DNA of 64,000 nucleotides, taken from NCBI GenBank assembly GCA_034521495.1, contig JAXHMK010000009.1, positions 613,001-677,000 of the forward strand, in the 5' to 3' direction. Below, piece after piece: positions 1-9,066 of this stretch. This DNA is from Balneolaceae bacterium (lineage in GTDB: Bacteria; Bacteroidota; Rhodothermia; Balneolales; Balneolaceae). A program made the position numbers and the translations under genes. The notes under the pieces are model-generated. The model worked only from the letters and a program-made list of their open reading frames with translations. It did no database searches and was not told the DNA's origin. The stretch's first letter is position 1; each line of letters starts with the position of its first letter.

Positions 1-1
1 A

Positions 2-391
2 GGGTTCGGTATCCGGCAAAATCTGAATATTTTATCGATGCGTGCTTCTGTTGATAAAGCCCGTATTGAATATAAACGAGTGAATGACCTTGAAAAAGCT
101 GTATCAGACCAAATCATATTGGATCTCAATGAGCGTTATCGTGAGGCGGCTGTTGCCGAAACAAGAATGAAACAGACCGAAGAGGCACTTGTAACAGCTC
201 GTAATTGGGTTCGGAATGAGCAACTAAATTATGATATAGGTTTTGGTGATGTAGAAGATTTTCTGGATGCTGTTCAAAAAGAGTTGGAACTTCGCGTGAA
301 ATTGAAACAAAATGTATATGATTTGAATAAGAAAGTAGCAGCACTATACAAAGCAGGTGGCTTGCCTATTTCGCAACTGAATTTAAAATAA
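2..391 (+). CDS. TolC-family outer membrane efflux protein, C-terminal part (5' end outside window)
   Basis: The reading frame is open from base 2, so this is the 3' end of a gene that starts before the window; an internal ATG at 38 is not the real start. About 129 residues are visible, mostly long amphipathic helix (a run of ERYREAAVAETRMKQTEE type) followed by a motif around GFGDVEDFLDAVQKE, as in the last coiled-coil helices of TolC/OEP-family trimeric outer-membrane channels. The stop is 6 bases before the MlaC-like gene, so the two are probably co-transcribed. TolC-like proteins form the outer-membrane exit duct of efflux or secretion systems; here the partner may be a lipid transport (Mla-type) machine upstream. 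The assignment rests on helix pattern and context, not on a complete protein. Confidence 0.7.
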   Translation, partial: GFGIRQNLNILSMRASVDKARIEYKRVNDLEKAVSDQIILDLNERYREAAVAETRMKQTEEALVTARNWVRNEQLNYDIGFGDVEDFLDAVQKELELRVKLKQNVYDLNKKVAALYKAGGLPISQLNLK

Positions 392-397
392 ACTGAT

Positions 398-985
398 ATG
401 TTCAAGAAAATATATACTCTTTTAATTGTAATACTTTGTTTTGCTCCTTTGGTAACAGCCCAGGCAGAAGCCGATTCAATCCGAATGATGCTCGAAGAGC
501 GCGATGATGAGATTAAAGATTTACTGGGACCCAAAGGAACTGAGTATACCCAAGAACAAAGAGACCGGTTGAAAGATATTATAAATGATGTTATTAATTA
601 CCGTTCTATGGCACAACACGCTCTTGGTGATACATACAATGAAATTAGCGAGGAAGAACGAGAAGAATTTGTATCTTTGTTTTCAACAATTATCCGTGAT
701 AATTCTCTGAACCGGTTAGATATTTATCGTGCGGAAGTTACGTACAACAATATTGAAGTAAATGAAGATTCGGCATTTGTGGCTACAACGGCTCAATTAG
801 AAGATGTACGGACTTCGGTTGATTATAATCTTGAACGGTTCGATAATACCTGGATGATCACTGATATGACAATAGACCAGGTATCAACAGCTGACTCTTA
901 TAATCGTCAGTTTCAAAGCATTATCAGGCAACGGGGGTTTGATGCACTTATGGAAAGTTTAAGACGTCGTGCTGCCCGGTCATAA
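398..985 (+). CDS. MlaC/Ttg2D-family phospholipid-binding periplasmic protein
   Basis: 195 residues with a clear signal peptide (residues 1-22, hydrophobic TLLIVILCFAPLV then AQA). The mature part follows the MlaC pattern: a helical first half with conserved RDRLKDIINDVINYRSMAQHAL, then EEREEFVSLFSTIIRDN, then beta strands ending in a DMTIDQVSTADSYNRQF block. MlaC proteins shuttle phospholipids across the periplasm between an outer-membrane complex and an inner-membrane MlaFEDB ABC transporter, keeping lipid asymmetry. Length fits the family (about 200 aa). It lies directly after the TolC-like gene; the ABC components would be expected upstream, outside the window. Start ATG chosen because it directly precedes the signal peptide. 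Confidence 0.85.
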   Translation: MFKKIYTLLIVILCFAPLVTAQAEADSIRMMLEERDDEIKDLLGPKGTEYTQEQRDRLKDIINDVINYRSMAQHALGDTYNEISEEEREEFVSLFSTIIRDNSLNRLDIYRAEVTYNNIEVNEDSAFVATTAQLEDVRTSVDYNLERFDNTWMITDMTIDQVSTADSYNRQFQSIIRQRGFDALMESLRRRAARS

Positions 986-1000
986 ACATAATTTAAATGC

Positions 1001-1978
1001 ATGGAAACAACTTTTTCCGGCAAGCCACTTGCAGATGAAGGCTATGTATATTCTACTTATGGGAAGCTGAAATATCTGAAGCATGCCGTATCAAGTGTGC
1101 AAACGCTGAGAAGATATGACCAAGATCGGCCGGTTGCCCTTTTTTGCTCAAAAGAGCATAAAGAGATACTCTCTAACTACAGTCTCAGTTCTCTTTTTAC
1201 GCATATTTTTCATCTACCTGAAGAGTACCAGTCTATTACCGGTTTTAAGCATAATGTATATCGGTTTCTGGCTTTCAAAAAGAATCTGTTTCTCGACAGT
1301 GATATTCTATGGTGTAAAAACCCAGATAATCTTTGGAAACAGTTAAGTGCGTATAAGTTTACAATAACGGGTAACCAAACCTCCGATCTTTTTTTTGGAG
1401 CTCCCAAAGGGTTTCGGGTACTGATCGATGTTTTATTTCGCAGAAGGAAACGTACGCTTAGAAGATTCGATATCACTTATCTCAGCAGGGTGCAGTCCGG
1501 TTTGATTTATGCTGATGATTACGATGTAACAGAACAAGTTTGTGAGCTTGCTAAAGAGATGCTAAGCAGGCAAGACGAAACCCATTTTCGAAGTCGTAAA
1601 GAGGAGAAGGGTCGCAGTGAGGAATCATGTGAATGGAGCTACGCAATTGCGATGGCAAAATTAAAGCTGCAGGTTTTCCCGTGGTTAAATGGGTACGAGA
1701 GTTCACAGCTTGATTTTATTGAAAGTTATACGAACTACGATAAAGATTTTAAAAACGTTAAATGTCTGTTTTTTGGTGACCGATTTATCTATGATTTAAA
1801 AGGATTGAAAAAACTTTGGATCCAAAAATTGTTGATTCGGATGTTGACCTCCATCCCCGGAAAAGGAGACTATCTTTATGTAACTCCTTACTGTCTTCAT
1901 TTTGGGTGGTATCACCAAAAAGAACCCCTCAATGAATTTTCAGAGCGATGCTGGCAAAAACTGATCAACTCGCAATAA
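1001..1978 (+). CDS. putative glycosyltransferase (GT-A fold, GT8-like)
   Basis: 325 residues, no signal peptide or membrane segment. The N-terminal half looks like a nucleotide-sugar transferase: YVYSTYGKLKYLKHAVSSV, a core motif KHNVYRFLAFKKNLFLDSD (residues about 83-101) whose DSD matches the metal-binding DXD of GT-A enzymes, and a later NQTSDLFFGAPKG. The C-terminal half is unrecognised and ends in a His-rich HFGWYHQKE segment. It sits between the MlaC gene and a GT4 glycosyltransferase/flippase pair on the same strand, so a role in surface polysaccharide assembly is inferred. Donor and acceptor cannot be read from the sequence. It starts 15 bases after the MlaC stop. Confidence 0.6.
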   Translation: METTFSGKPLADEGYVYSTYGKLKYLKHAVSSVQTLRRYDQDRPVALFCSKEHKEILSNYSLSSLFTHIFHLPEEYQSITGFKHNVYRFLAFKKNLFLDSDILWCKNPDNLWKQLSAYKFTITGNQTSDLFFGAPKGFRVLIDVLFRRRKRTLRRFDITYLSRVQSGLIYADDYDVTEQVCELAKEMLSRQDETHFRSRKEEKGRSEESCEWSYAIAMAKLKLQVFPWLNGYESSQLDFIESYTNYDKDFKNVKCLFFGDRFIYDLKGLKKLWIQKLLIRMLTSIPGKGDYLYVTPYCLHFGWYHQKEPLNEFSERCWQKLINSQ

Positions 1979-2051
1979 CTGAAATTCGGATCTTCAATCC
2001 ATTGATATATTCAATGGGGTCATATTCACGCTCAAAAAAATTATTTTCTTG

Positions 2052-3332
2052 ATGAAAACGGTTTTAATGATAGCGCCTTATTTTATTCCAAGAAGGCGAG
2101 TGGGCTCGTTGAGACCCTTTAAATTCGCAATTCATCTCCGATCTTATGGCTATCAACCGGTTATACTTACCATTTCCAGTCCGGGAAACCAGAGAACGAA
2201 ATTGGAAAGCAAGCTACTTGAAGAGATTCCGGTCATTGAAATTGAACCTCCGTTCGATCGTACTACATCACAAAAAAACAAATCTGAGTCGGCAAAAAAG
2301 GAATCGCCTTTTTTAGACTGGCTGGATAAACAAACTCCACTCGATTCATGGATCTATCTGTTCGTTTTAAAATATTTCGAAATTAGAAAAAAAGTGAAGA
2401 AGATCGATCCGGATATTATTTGGGCAACAGGGGATCCCTGGTCGGGCTTGTGGCTGGGAGAAAAGCTTGCGCGAAGTTTTTCAAAACCGTTCATTGCCGA
2501 TTTCCGGGATCCCTGGACAGCGGCGGAAGTTCATCTCAGAACTCGATCGCCGTTCTCTTTGGAGATAGACAAACAAGTAGAAAAGAGAATTTTGCAAAAT
2601 GCCAATCGTGTTGTATTTACATCAGGCCTGACGGAGAAAAAATATCTGGATGAATTCAAACTGCCGAAGCAAAAAACAAAAACCATTTATAATTCTTTTG
2701 ATTCATCTTTGATTAAGGAATATGAGAGTGAAACCTGGGGAGAAGAACTAAATCCCGAATACCTGAACTTAATTTTTTTCGGCCGGTTCAGGCGGCTGAG
2801 TCCCGTTACGCCAATAGCAGATGCATTGAGAGAGCTAAAAAGCAAAAATGCGGGGGATGCATCGAACATTCACATTCACAGTTTTGGGAAACCAGATGCC
2901 CGGAATCTCCGGAGAATTCGGGAGTATGGATTGGAAAAGAATTTTATTTTTCATGAGCCGGTTGTTCCGGAAAAAATGCTTCCGGTTTTAAAAAGTGCGG
3001 ATATTTTACTGTTAAGTACCAATATGGAAAGAGAACAGGTTATTCCGGCCAAATTGTGGGATTATTTATCCGTGAAAGTTCCAATTTTATCAATCACGCC
3101 AAACCCGGAAGTGGGAGATATTGTCATGAGAAGTAAAGCCGGTATCCAGGTTCATCCCGATGAGAAAAAAGAAATTGCCGAGCTGTTACAATCGTTTGCC
3201 AGGGCAAAACAAAATGAGGAATCTTTTCTTTTATCTCCCGAAAAAGAGATTCCCGACAGAAACATGTACGAGGCAAAACATACATCAGGAGAACTGGCCT
3301 CTTTGTTTGACGAGCTCTTAACAAATGGCTAA
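2052..3332 (+). CDS. glycosyltransferase family 4 protein
   Basis: 426 residues. The fold is a GT-B glycosyltransferase: an N-terminal Rossmann part opening KTVLMIAPYFIPRRRVGSLR, a central IADFRDPWTAAEVH typical of GT4-like enzymes with a long N domain, and a C-terminal donor domain with LIFFGRFRRLSP, FHEPVVPEKMLPVLKSADILLL and a weak EX7E region near the PAKLWDYLSVKVPIL motif. Retaining transfer of a sugar from a nucleotide sugar to a polysaccharide intermediate is expected from the family. The frame could also start at TTG 2049, one codon earlier; the ATG at 2052 is preferred. The last 8 bases overlap the next gene (flippase), so the two are probably translationally coupled and work in one export pathway. 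Confidence 0.85.
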   Translation: MKTVLMIAPYFIPRRRVGSLRPFKFAIHLRSYGYQPVILTISSPGNQRTKLESKLLEEIPVIEIEPPFDRTTSQKNKSESAKKESPFLDWLDKQTPLDSWIYLFVLKYFEIRKKVKKIDPDIIWATGDPWSGLWLGEKLARSFSKPFIADFRDPWTAAEVHLRTRSPFSLEIDKQVEKRILQNANRVVFTSGLTEKKYLDEFKLPKQKTKTIYNSFDSSLIKEYESETWGEELNPEYLNLIFFGRFRRLSPVTPIADALRELKSKNAGDASNIHIHSFGKPDARNLRRIREYGLEKNFIFHEPVVPEKMLPVLKSADILLLSTNMEREQVIPAKLWDYLSVKVPILSITPNPEVGDIVMRSKAGIQVHPDEKKEIAELLQSFARAKQNEESFLLSPEKEIPDRNMYEAKHTSGELASLFDELLTNG

Positions 3333-4845
3333 AAAAAGTACCAATTTATCAGAGAAAGCTGGTGTAGTTGTTTTTGCAAGAATTGTAACAACTGTCATTG
3401 ATCTGGCCATTGTTATTGCCACGATCCAGATCTTATCAAAAACAGATTTTGCAATTATCGGGTATCTTCTGATGATCCATGAGGTGGCCAGAAATCTTGC
3501 AACTCTCGGTTTTCCTGATAGCGTTTTTTACTTTTTTGAAAGAGTGAGCGGAAGTGCAAAACGTGCTTTTGTAAACCAAACCACGCTCATTCTGCTCGGA
3601 ACTGCATTTATAGCAGGAGTAGTAATTTTGCTTGTAAGTTACTTTGCTCCATTGTTTCTCACAGAGTGGAGTTCCGATAGTATTGAGCAGGTTCAGCAAT
3701 TGCTGCCATTTATGGCTATTGTAGCTGTATTTGAAATACCAACCTGGCCGGTGACCAATATTCTGCTTGCTCTTGACCGGCAAAAAGACTCGGCCTGGTT
3801 TGAGATGGTAACAAGCCTGTTAACATTCACATTTTTAGTGGGCCCTCTTGCTTTAGGATATGGCCTGGATATTGCCGTATATGGTCTCGTTGCATACGGA
3901 TTCATTCGGTTTGCCGGTTCCTGGATATGGATGAAAATTGTTCTTCCGGAAGGAAAACTGAGTGATTCTGAAATTTCCGTTAAAAGACAGGTAAATTTTT
4001 CGTTACCACTTGGCTTGTCTGCATTGGTTAATAAAATAAACCGGTATGTGGATAAATTTGTAGTCTCCATATTGCTGCCCGTAGCGGCATATGCGGAATA
4101 TACGATAGGAGCCCAGGAGGTACCGATCATTCGTGTGATTCCCTTTGCTGTCGGTTCAGTCTTAATCAGTCGTTATGTTGAATTCCAGTTAGAATCAAAA
4201 AAAGAGGAGTTGCTCGAACTTTGGTATAAAGGAGTTCAAAAAGTAAGCTTACTGGTAGTTCCGCTTACCATTCTTTCGATTGTGATTGCCTCGGATCTTA
4301 TTGCGATTATTGCTGAATCGGAAGGGACCAGTTACCGCAATGCCGTATTACCATTTCAAATTTACAACCTCATTGTTCTGCTGCGGGTAACCCACTACGG
4401 AAGTATTTTGCAGGCTTTTGGTGATACGAAAGGGGTTTTTTATTTAAGTATAAACCTTGTGATAGCAAATCTGATTTTGAGTGTACCACTTACAATGATG
4501 TATGGAATTAACGGAACGGCTTTGGGGACCCTGATTGCCAATGTTTACAATTGGTACATTACCCTCAGAAGAATCGGCAGCCATATGGAACTGCCGGCGA
4601 GAAAAGTGCTTCCCTTTCCGTATTATTTAAAAGTACTGGGCGTTTCGGCCTTGACCGGTGTACTGATTTGGTATGGCAGAATAACCTTTATCAGTGAGGG
4701 GGATACAATCATGGGTTTATCTGTAAGCATAATCACATTTTTGCTGTTCTTTTCAATTCTTGGTACCGTTCTAAAAGTGATAACAACGGAAGATTGGGTT
4801 CAATTGAAAAATTGGATGCAGCTTAAATTTTTATCCCGAAACTGA
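3325..4845 (+). CDS. polysaccharide biosynthesis / oligosaccharide flippase (Wzx/MATE-type) protein
   Basis: 506 residues with about 12-14 hydrophobic segments spread over the whole length (for example VILLVSYFAPLFLT and the C-terminal IMGLSVSIITFLLFFSILG). The pattern of a lipid-linked oligosaccharide flippase is seen: an N-terminal helix pair VVVFARIVTTVIDLAIVIATI, then IVAVFEIPTWPVTNILLALDR, then a second half with INRYVDKFVVSILLPVAAYAEYTIGA. Such proteins move undecaprenyl-linked glycans across the inner membrane. It overlaps the GT4 gene by 8 bases and has the same likely pathway. No Wzy polymerase is seen nearby, so whether this serves O-antigen, capsule or another glycan is unknown. 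Confidence 0.82.
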   Translation: MAKKSTNLSEKAGVVVFARIVTTVIDLAIVIATIQILSKTDFAIIGYLLMIHEVARNLATLGFPDSVFYFFERVSGSAKRAFVNQTTLILLGTAFIAGVVILLVSYFAPLFLTEWSSDSIEQVQQLLPFMAIVAVFEIPTWPVTNILLALDRQKDSAWFEMVTSLLTFTFLVGPLALGYGLDIAVYGLVAYGFIRFAGSWIWMKIVLPEGKLSDSEISVKRQVNFSLPLGLSALVNKINRYVDKFVVSILLPVAAYAEYTIGAQEVPIIRVIPFAVGSVLISRYVEFQLESKKEELLELWYKGVQKVSLLVVPLTILSIVIASDLIAIIAESEGTSYRNAVLPFQIYNLIVLLRVTHYGSILQAFGDTKGVFYLSINLVIANLILSVPLTMMYGINGTALGTLIANVYNWYITLRRIGSHMELPARKVLPFPYYLKVLGVSALTGVLIWYGRITFISEGDTIMGLSVSIITFLLFFSILGTVLKVITTEDWVQLKNWMQLKFLSRN

Positions 4846-5343
4846 TCGTGTTTTTTAGTAAAACTCATGAAATCAAGAAGTTATTAATTTTATTCAGCGA
4901 ACTATTTCCAATGAATATTCCAAGGGTACAATTATTCTTGATGCTTTTTTTCTTGCCATTTGAAATCCATCCTCAATATGAAATTCTGCTTTTGGAGAAG
5001 AGATTCAGGGAAATATCTTTGAAGATTTATTTGCCAAAAAATTTCTTCAAAATACTACAATGGACTCTGAACCTATTTGTAAGACTGGATAAGTGTACCA
5101 ATCATTAATTCATTTTCAATTAACGAGTTTGGAATCTTTAAAGACCGCATAACCGGAGTAAAAATGATGGTTAACTGGGTGAATCGCTGCGACGAATTTT
5201 TACAAAGCGTGTAACGAAGGGAGAGCTACTTGAAAGGATCAGTACTGTGATGATTAATAAGGAAGAACCAGGTCATTATTTTATGGTAGCCTGTATTAAA
5301 CTATTTCGACAGTTTTCAGGCGAGAACAAATTTAAATGAACTG
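4846..5343. other. gene-poor spacer between flippase and inositol-phosphate genes
   Basis: About 500 bases without a convincing gene. A small AT-rich open frame (4848-5108) starts GTG, has a low-complexity Leu/Phe/Lys composition and no recognisable motif, and a second open stretch (about 5208-5336) encodes a short peptide ending GENKFK; neither is supported. This lies at the 3' ends of two converging transcription units. It may be a decayed gene or ordinary spacer. Confidence 0.4.
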
Positions 5344-6081
5344 CTACACTTCTGCGGGAATTTCTGAGTTGAGTATTTTTTCTGCATGTTCCAGCATTTC
5401 AGGAGTATCAACATCCTGCCAAAATGCATTTCTTATATCAAGTGTATGCATTTTGTTTTTATCAGCTAACGCTTGCACACCGTCTGATAGAGATGCATCT
5501 CCCTGTTTTTTATATACTTTCTTAATTTCATCTAATAAGCTTGGGGTACAAACAAAAACGCCCGTATCTATACAGTTGTAGTTCGTTATCTTTTTCCCGA
5601 TTGTCTGGATTCGACTGTTTTGGGAATTTACTTTCGTGGCGTCATCAATATCGAATATCTCATCAACTTTGTAATCAACGAGAAGGGTGGCACCATTTTC
5701 GGGTGGAACATGCTCTTTAGCCATTAGCATCATCTCATCAGAAAGAATATGATCGGCCATTGTGAGTATAAAATTATCATCAATAAAAGGTTCAGCAGCC
5801 AGAACCGAAATTCCATTGCTCAAATCATATTGATCATTACGGGCAAATTCTATGGGCAGGTTACCCGTGTAAGATTCAAGAATATCTTTTTTGATTTGTT
5901 CGAATCCGTACCCAAGAACAATTACTACGCGGCTGCATCCGGCTATTTTCAGGCTTCGGATAGTGCGATAAATCAATGGAGTTCCATCAACATTGGTAAG
6001 TGGTTTTAGGTCAGTATCGTCATCGGTACCTGCCAAACGAGACCCAAAGCCGGCTGCTAAAATTATTCCCGTTTTCTTCAT
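5344..6081 (-). CDS. nucleotidyltransferase, probable CTP:inositol-1-phosphate cytidylyltransferase
   Basis: 245 residues, a soluble nucleotidyltransferase. The signature GIILAAGFGSRL (residues 5-16) with downstream LKPLTNVDGTPLIYR marks the NTP-binding loop and Lys of the sugar-phosphate nucleotidyltransferase fold. Around residue 110 is TMADHILSDEMM, resembling the DH metal-site motif of inositol-phosphate cytidylyltransferases (IPCT), and further on CIDTGVFVCTPSLLDEI. It lies 30 bases after the inositol-1-phosphate synthase gene on the same strand, so the substrate inositol-1-phosphate (giving CDP-inositol) is a reasonable inference. It lacks the C-terminal CDP-alcohol transferase domain that is fused in thermophile enzymes. 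A sugar-1-phosphate nucleotidyltransferase is the alternative. Confidence 0.7.
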   Translation of the reverse strand: MKKTGIILAAGFGSRLAGTDDDTDLKPLTNVDGTPLIYRTIRSLKIAGCSRVVIVLGYGFEQIKKDILESYTGNLPIEFARNDQYDLSNGISVLAAEPFIDDNFILTMADHILSDEMMLMAKEHVPPENGATLLVDYKVDEIFDIDDATKVNSQNSRIQTIGKKITNYNCIDTGVFVCTPSLLDEIKKVYKKQGDASLSDGVQALADKNKMHTLDIRNAFWQDVDTPEMLEHAEKILNSEIPAEV

Positions 6082-6111
6082 ATAAATCAGTTTAACTTTA
6101 ACAAAGCTTGA

Positions 6112-7431
6112 TTACGTGTAACTTTCAAAATTTTCAGAAAGATGGGTGATAGGTTCTTCTCCACCCATGATCCGAAGTGTATTTTTCAATCTGAAGTGCT
6201 GGATAAAAATATCATGTTCAGGGATGTGTCCTTCCTCAACCTGTGGACTTTTGAAGTAGAAACTCAACCATTCCTGAATTCCTTTCTTGCCTGTACGTTT
6301 AGCCAGATCTAAGAAAAGCGCCAAGTCCAGCACGATAGGTGCAGCAAGAATAGAATCCCGACAAAGGAAATTAACTTTAATCTGCATGGGATATCCCATC
6401 CAGCCAAAAATATCAATATTGTCCCAGCCTTCCTTTTCATCTCCGGAGGGCGGATAATAATTAATTCGCACTTTATGATAGAGGTCTTCATAAAGATCAC
6501 CGTATATCTCGGGTTGCAGAATGGTATCCAATACGCCTGTTTTTGAAACCTCTTTCGATCTGAAACTGTCCGGATCATCAAGGACTTCGCCATCCCGATT
6601 TCCCAAAATATTGGTTGAAAACCATCCTTTAATTCCCAGCATTCGTGTTTTAAAACCCGGGGCTAAAATAGTTTTCATTAATGTTTGGCCGGTTTTAAAA
6701 TCTTTTCCTGCAATGGGTACTCCTTTCTGAACGGCGAGTTCGGTAAGAGCCGGCACATCAGCTGATAGATTAGGAGCTCCATTGGCATATGGAATGCCCT
6801 CCATGATGGCGGCGTAAGCATATAGTTGCGAAGGGGAGATCGCTTCGTCATTGTTTTTGAGCCCTTCTTCAAAAGCATCTATAGACATGTGGCAAGACGA
6901 TGGGGACATAAAAACTTCGGTAGATCCACACCACACCATCACCGCACGGTCAGCGCCGGTTTCTTTAATTTTATTTTGAATATCATTCCGAAGTTGATCG
7001 GTCAAATCCTTCTTCGTTGTAAACTCCTTAACATTTTTTCCAACCAGTTTTTTAACATATTTCTGTTCAAATGCGGCTGGCATCGGTTCAATATCCTTTA
7101 AAAAATCAGCAATCGGTTCCACATCCTGAGAACTTAGCACCTGTGCACGTTTACATGCATCATACGCATTGTCAGAAATTACATCCCAACCACCAAAAGT
7201 AAGATCGTTTAAGTCAACCAAGGGAAGAAAATCCTTAATCAGGGGATTTCGATTCTCCGATCGTGCTCCCAAACGTATTGTTTGTTTCTGTGTTAACGAA
7301 CCGATAGGCTTGGAAAGACCTTTTCGAATAGATTCAACACCTGCAATAAATGTAGTAGCAACAGCTCCCATTCCGGGGGTTAGAACTAATAGTTTTCCTT
7401 CTGATTTTGATTTCTCGTTATTTTCTGACAT
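6112..7431 (-). CDS. inositol-3-phosphate (myo-inositol-1-phosphate) synthase
   Basis: 439 residues, the normal length for this family. Conserved pieces read in order: KLLVLTPGMGAVATTFIAGV (NAD-binding loop, residues about 14-33), SLTQKQTIRLGARSENRNP, TFGGWDVISDNAYDACKRA (residues about 77-95), a mid region with MVWCGSTEVF, and GKDFKTGQTLMKTILAPGF, which holds the catalytic lysines of the family. It converts glucose-6-phosphate to inositol-phosphate using NAD as a recycled cofactor. The cytidylyltransferase gene follows by 30 bases, so the pair makes an activated inositol. Inositol lipids or inositol-based solutes are possible end products. A candidate -7 promoter element lies just upstream. 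Confidence 0.93.
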   Translation of the reverse strand: MSENNEKSKSEGKLLVLTPGMGAVATTFIAGVESIRKGLSKPIGSLTQKQTIRLGARSENRNPLIKDFLPLVDLNDLTFGGWDVISDNAYDACKRAQVLSSQDVEPIADFLKDIEPMPAAFEQKYVKKLVGKNVKEFTTKKDLTDQLRNDIQNKIKETGADRAVMVWCGSTEVFMSPSSCHMSIDAFEEGLKNNDEAISPSQLYAYAAIMEGIPYANGAPNLSADVPALTELAVQKGVPIAGKDFKTGQTLMKTILAPGFKTRMLGIKGWFSTNILGNRDGEVLDDPDSFRSKEVSKTGVLDTILQPEIYGDLYEDLYHKVRINYYPPSGDEKEGWDNIDIFGWMGYPMQIKVNFLCRDSILAAPIVLDLALFLDLAKRTGKKGIQEWLSFYFKSPQVEEGHIPEHDIFIQHFRLKNTLRIMGGEEPITHLSENFESYT

Positions 7432-7462
7432 TGTAACTATTTGAATGAAATTATTTGCTTGG

Positions 7463-7470
7463 CAAAGATA
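7463..7470 (-). promoter_or_regulatory. candidate Bacteroidota -7 element upstream of inositol-phosphate synthase
   Basis: On the minus strand the sequence TATCTTTG matches the TAnnTTTG -7 consensus of Bacteroidota sigma-ABfr promoters, 32 bases before the ATG. The -33 position 19 bases upstream reads TTAA rather than TTTG, so the match is only half supported. It would drive the synthase-cytidylyltransferase pair. Confidence 0.35.
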
Positions 7471-7549
7471 AAGAATTTGAGCCTGTTATTTAAATATATG
7501 AACAGAATATTTACTGATTATTAAACGTCATAATTTACGCCCATTTGAA

Positions 7550-7580
7550 TTTCATTCCTCTCAACTTCCCCCTATATTTG
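7550..7580 (+). promoter_or_regulatory. candidate Bacteroidota promoter upstream of flippase gene
   Basis: TTTC at 7550-7553 (near the TTTG -33 motif), exactly 19 bases of spacer, then TATATTTG at 7573-7580 (TAnnTTTG -7 motif). This is the Bacteroidota layout TTTG-N19-TAnnTTTG with one mismatch. The ATG of the flippase follows 49 bases later. The region lies between divergent genes, as expected for a promoter. Confidence 0.5.
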
Positions 7581-7629
7581 CACACCAAAAAATCACAAAA
7601 AACCGCTAATCCGATGATTTTACACGAAA

Positions 7630-9066
7630 ATGAGTAATCGTCCTTTTGCCCGCAGAGTAGCTTCGTCGGTATTGTATAGCGGTGTGGGTTCTGTTTCAGC
7701 TCGTCTTTTAAATGCTGTTGCCCTCTTTTATACGCTAAAAGTTATTTCTGAAGAACAGTTTGGAATTGCTGCTCTTGCACTCGCTTTTTTTAGTACAACC
7801 AAAGCATTAACAGAGCTTGGCCTTGGCACGGCTATCGTACAGGAAAAAAGAATAGGACGAACCCAAATTGATTCTCTTTTTTGGACCAGTTTTTCCCTTT
7901 CTGTTGTAGTTTATTTGATCATATTTATTGCCTCCCCGTTCATCGCTTCATTTTATAATACACCTGTACTATCTGCCATGATAAGAGTCTACATGCTTGG
8001 CATCATTGCATTTAGTTTTTATATGATCTCAAGCAAACTAATGATGCGAGAGCTGGAGTTTAAGAAGCTTGCAATTAGCGACAATGTAGCGCTTGCATCA
8101 TCGGCCGGTTTGATGATCTACCTGGCATATGCCGGTTTTGGTGCCTGGGCCATTATCCTGGCTGAACTGGCAAACAAAGTGGGACAGATGCTTTTTTGTA
8201 TGGTCTTTAAGCCCTATTGGCCCCGATTGCAATACAGTTACAACCAGGTTAAAGGACTGATTGAATTCGGAATGTTTACTACCGGATCCAACTTTTTTCA
8301 AAAATTTTATATGAATGCCGATTACCTGATTATCGGAAAATTCTTTTCGATGGAACTCGTTGGAATCTATTCGTTTGCTTACAGGCTGGTTTTCGATACG
8401 GTTAAAGAGTTGGCGAATGTTATTAACCGGGTGGCGTATCCGGCGTTTGCTAAGCTACAGTACGATACTCCAAGACTACGGAACTACTTTTTTACGATGT
8501 CTCGCGCCAGCATGCTCCTGGTGGGAACAGTCATGGTTATTATTGGTGTGTATATCGACTGGTTTCTGCCATATGTAGGTTATGAAAAATGGTTGCCGGC
8601 CGTTCCCTACATGAGAATATTTGTAGTTGTGGGAATTATTCAGTGTCTCGTTACACTACTGCCTAAGCTAATCAATGCCAAAGGTGAGGCCCGGTTTATT
8701 TTTTATTACACTTCGGCAAATGCCATTCTTCTGCCTGCCGGTTTCTTAATCACGGCCCAGTACAGTATGATGGCTGTTGCCTTGGTTTGGCTTACAGTTT
8801 ACCCTCTTGTATCGGTTGTAATTATCTATTTTGGAGCTAAATTGACAAAGACGAATGCCTGGACATTTGGATTGAAAAGTATTGCCGCCTTCGGCACACT
8901 TATACCATTAGCAGGGTTGGCGTATATCGTTCGGTATGGAATTAATTTGATATTCGGGGAGGCCAACCTGCTGCTGATTGCTCTGGCATCAATCTTCGTC
9001 TTTACTGTTGCTGCAACCGTAATATGGTTCCGTGAACAGGATGCGATTCAGGCAATTCGGAGTTAG
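7630..9066 (+). CDS. lipopolysaccharide biosynthesis / oligosaccharide flippase (MOP superfamily)
   Basis: 478 residues, highly hydrophobic with about 12-14 membrane helices. The first helices read SSVLYSGVGSVSARLLNAVALF and the conserved block EEQFGIAALALAFFSTTKALTELGLGTAIVQE (in two pieces, residues about 37-70) is typical of the WzxC/RfbX branch that exports lipid-linked sugars. A later FSMELVGIYSFAYRLVFDTV matches the second conserved half. This is the second flippase in the window and differs from the one at 3.3 kb, so it probably serves another glycan. No glycosyltransferase lies beside it. Divergent from the inositol pair, with its own promoter candidate. Confidence 0.85.
   Translation: MSNRPFARRVASSVLYSGVGSVSARLLNAVALFYTLKVISEEQFGIAALALAFFSTTKALTELGLGTAIVQEKRIGRTQIDSLFWTSFSLSVVVYLIIFIASPFIASFYNTPVLSAMIRVYMLGIIAFSFYMISSKLMMRELEFKKLAISDNVALASSAGLMIYLAYAGFGAWAIILAELANKVGQMLFCMVFKPYWPRLQYSYNQVKGLIEFGMFTTGSNFFQKFYMNADYLIIGKFFSMELVGIYSFAYRLVFDTVKELANVINRVAYPAFAKLQYDTPRLRNYFFTMSRASMLLVGTVMVIIGVYIDWFLPYVGYEKWLPAVPYMRIFVVVGIIQCLVTLLPKLINAKGEARFIFYYTSANAILLPAGFLITAQYSMMAVALVWLTVYPLVSVVIIYFGAKLTKTNAWTFGLKSIAAFGTLIPLAGLAYIVRYGINLIFGEANLLLIALASIFVFTVAATVIWFREQDAIQAIRS

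Noticed and set aside
4848-5108. 86-codon frame after the first flippase gene
   Set aside because: GTG start, low-complexity AT-rich composition, no motif or ribosome site; it lies in a gene-free spacer.
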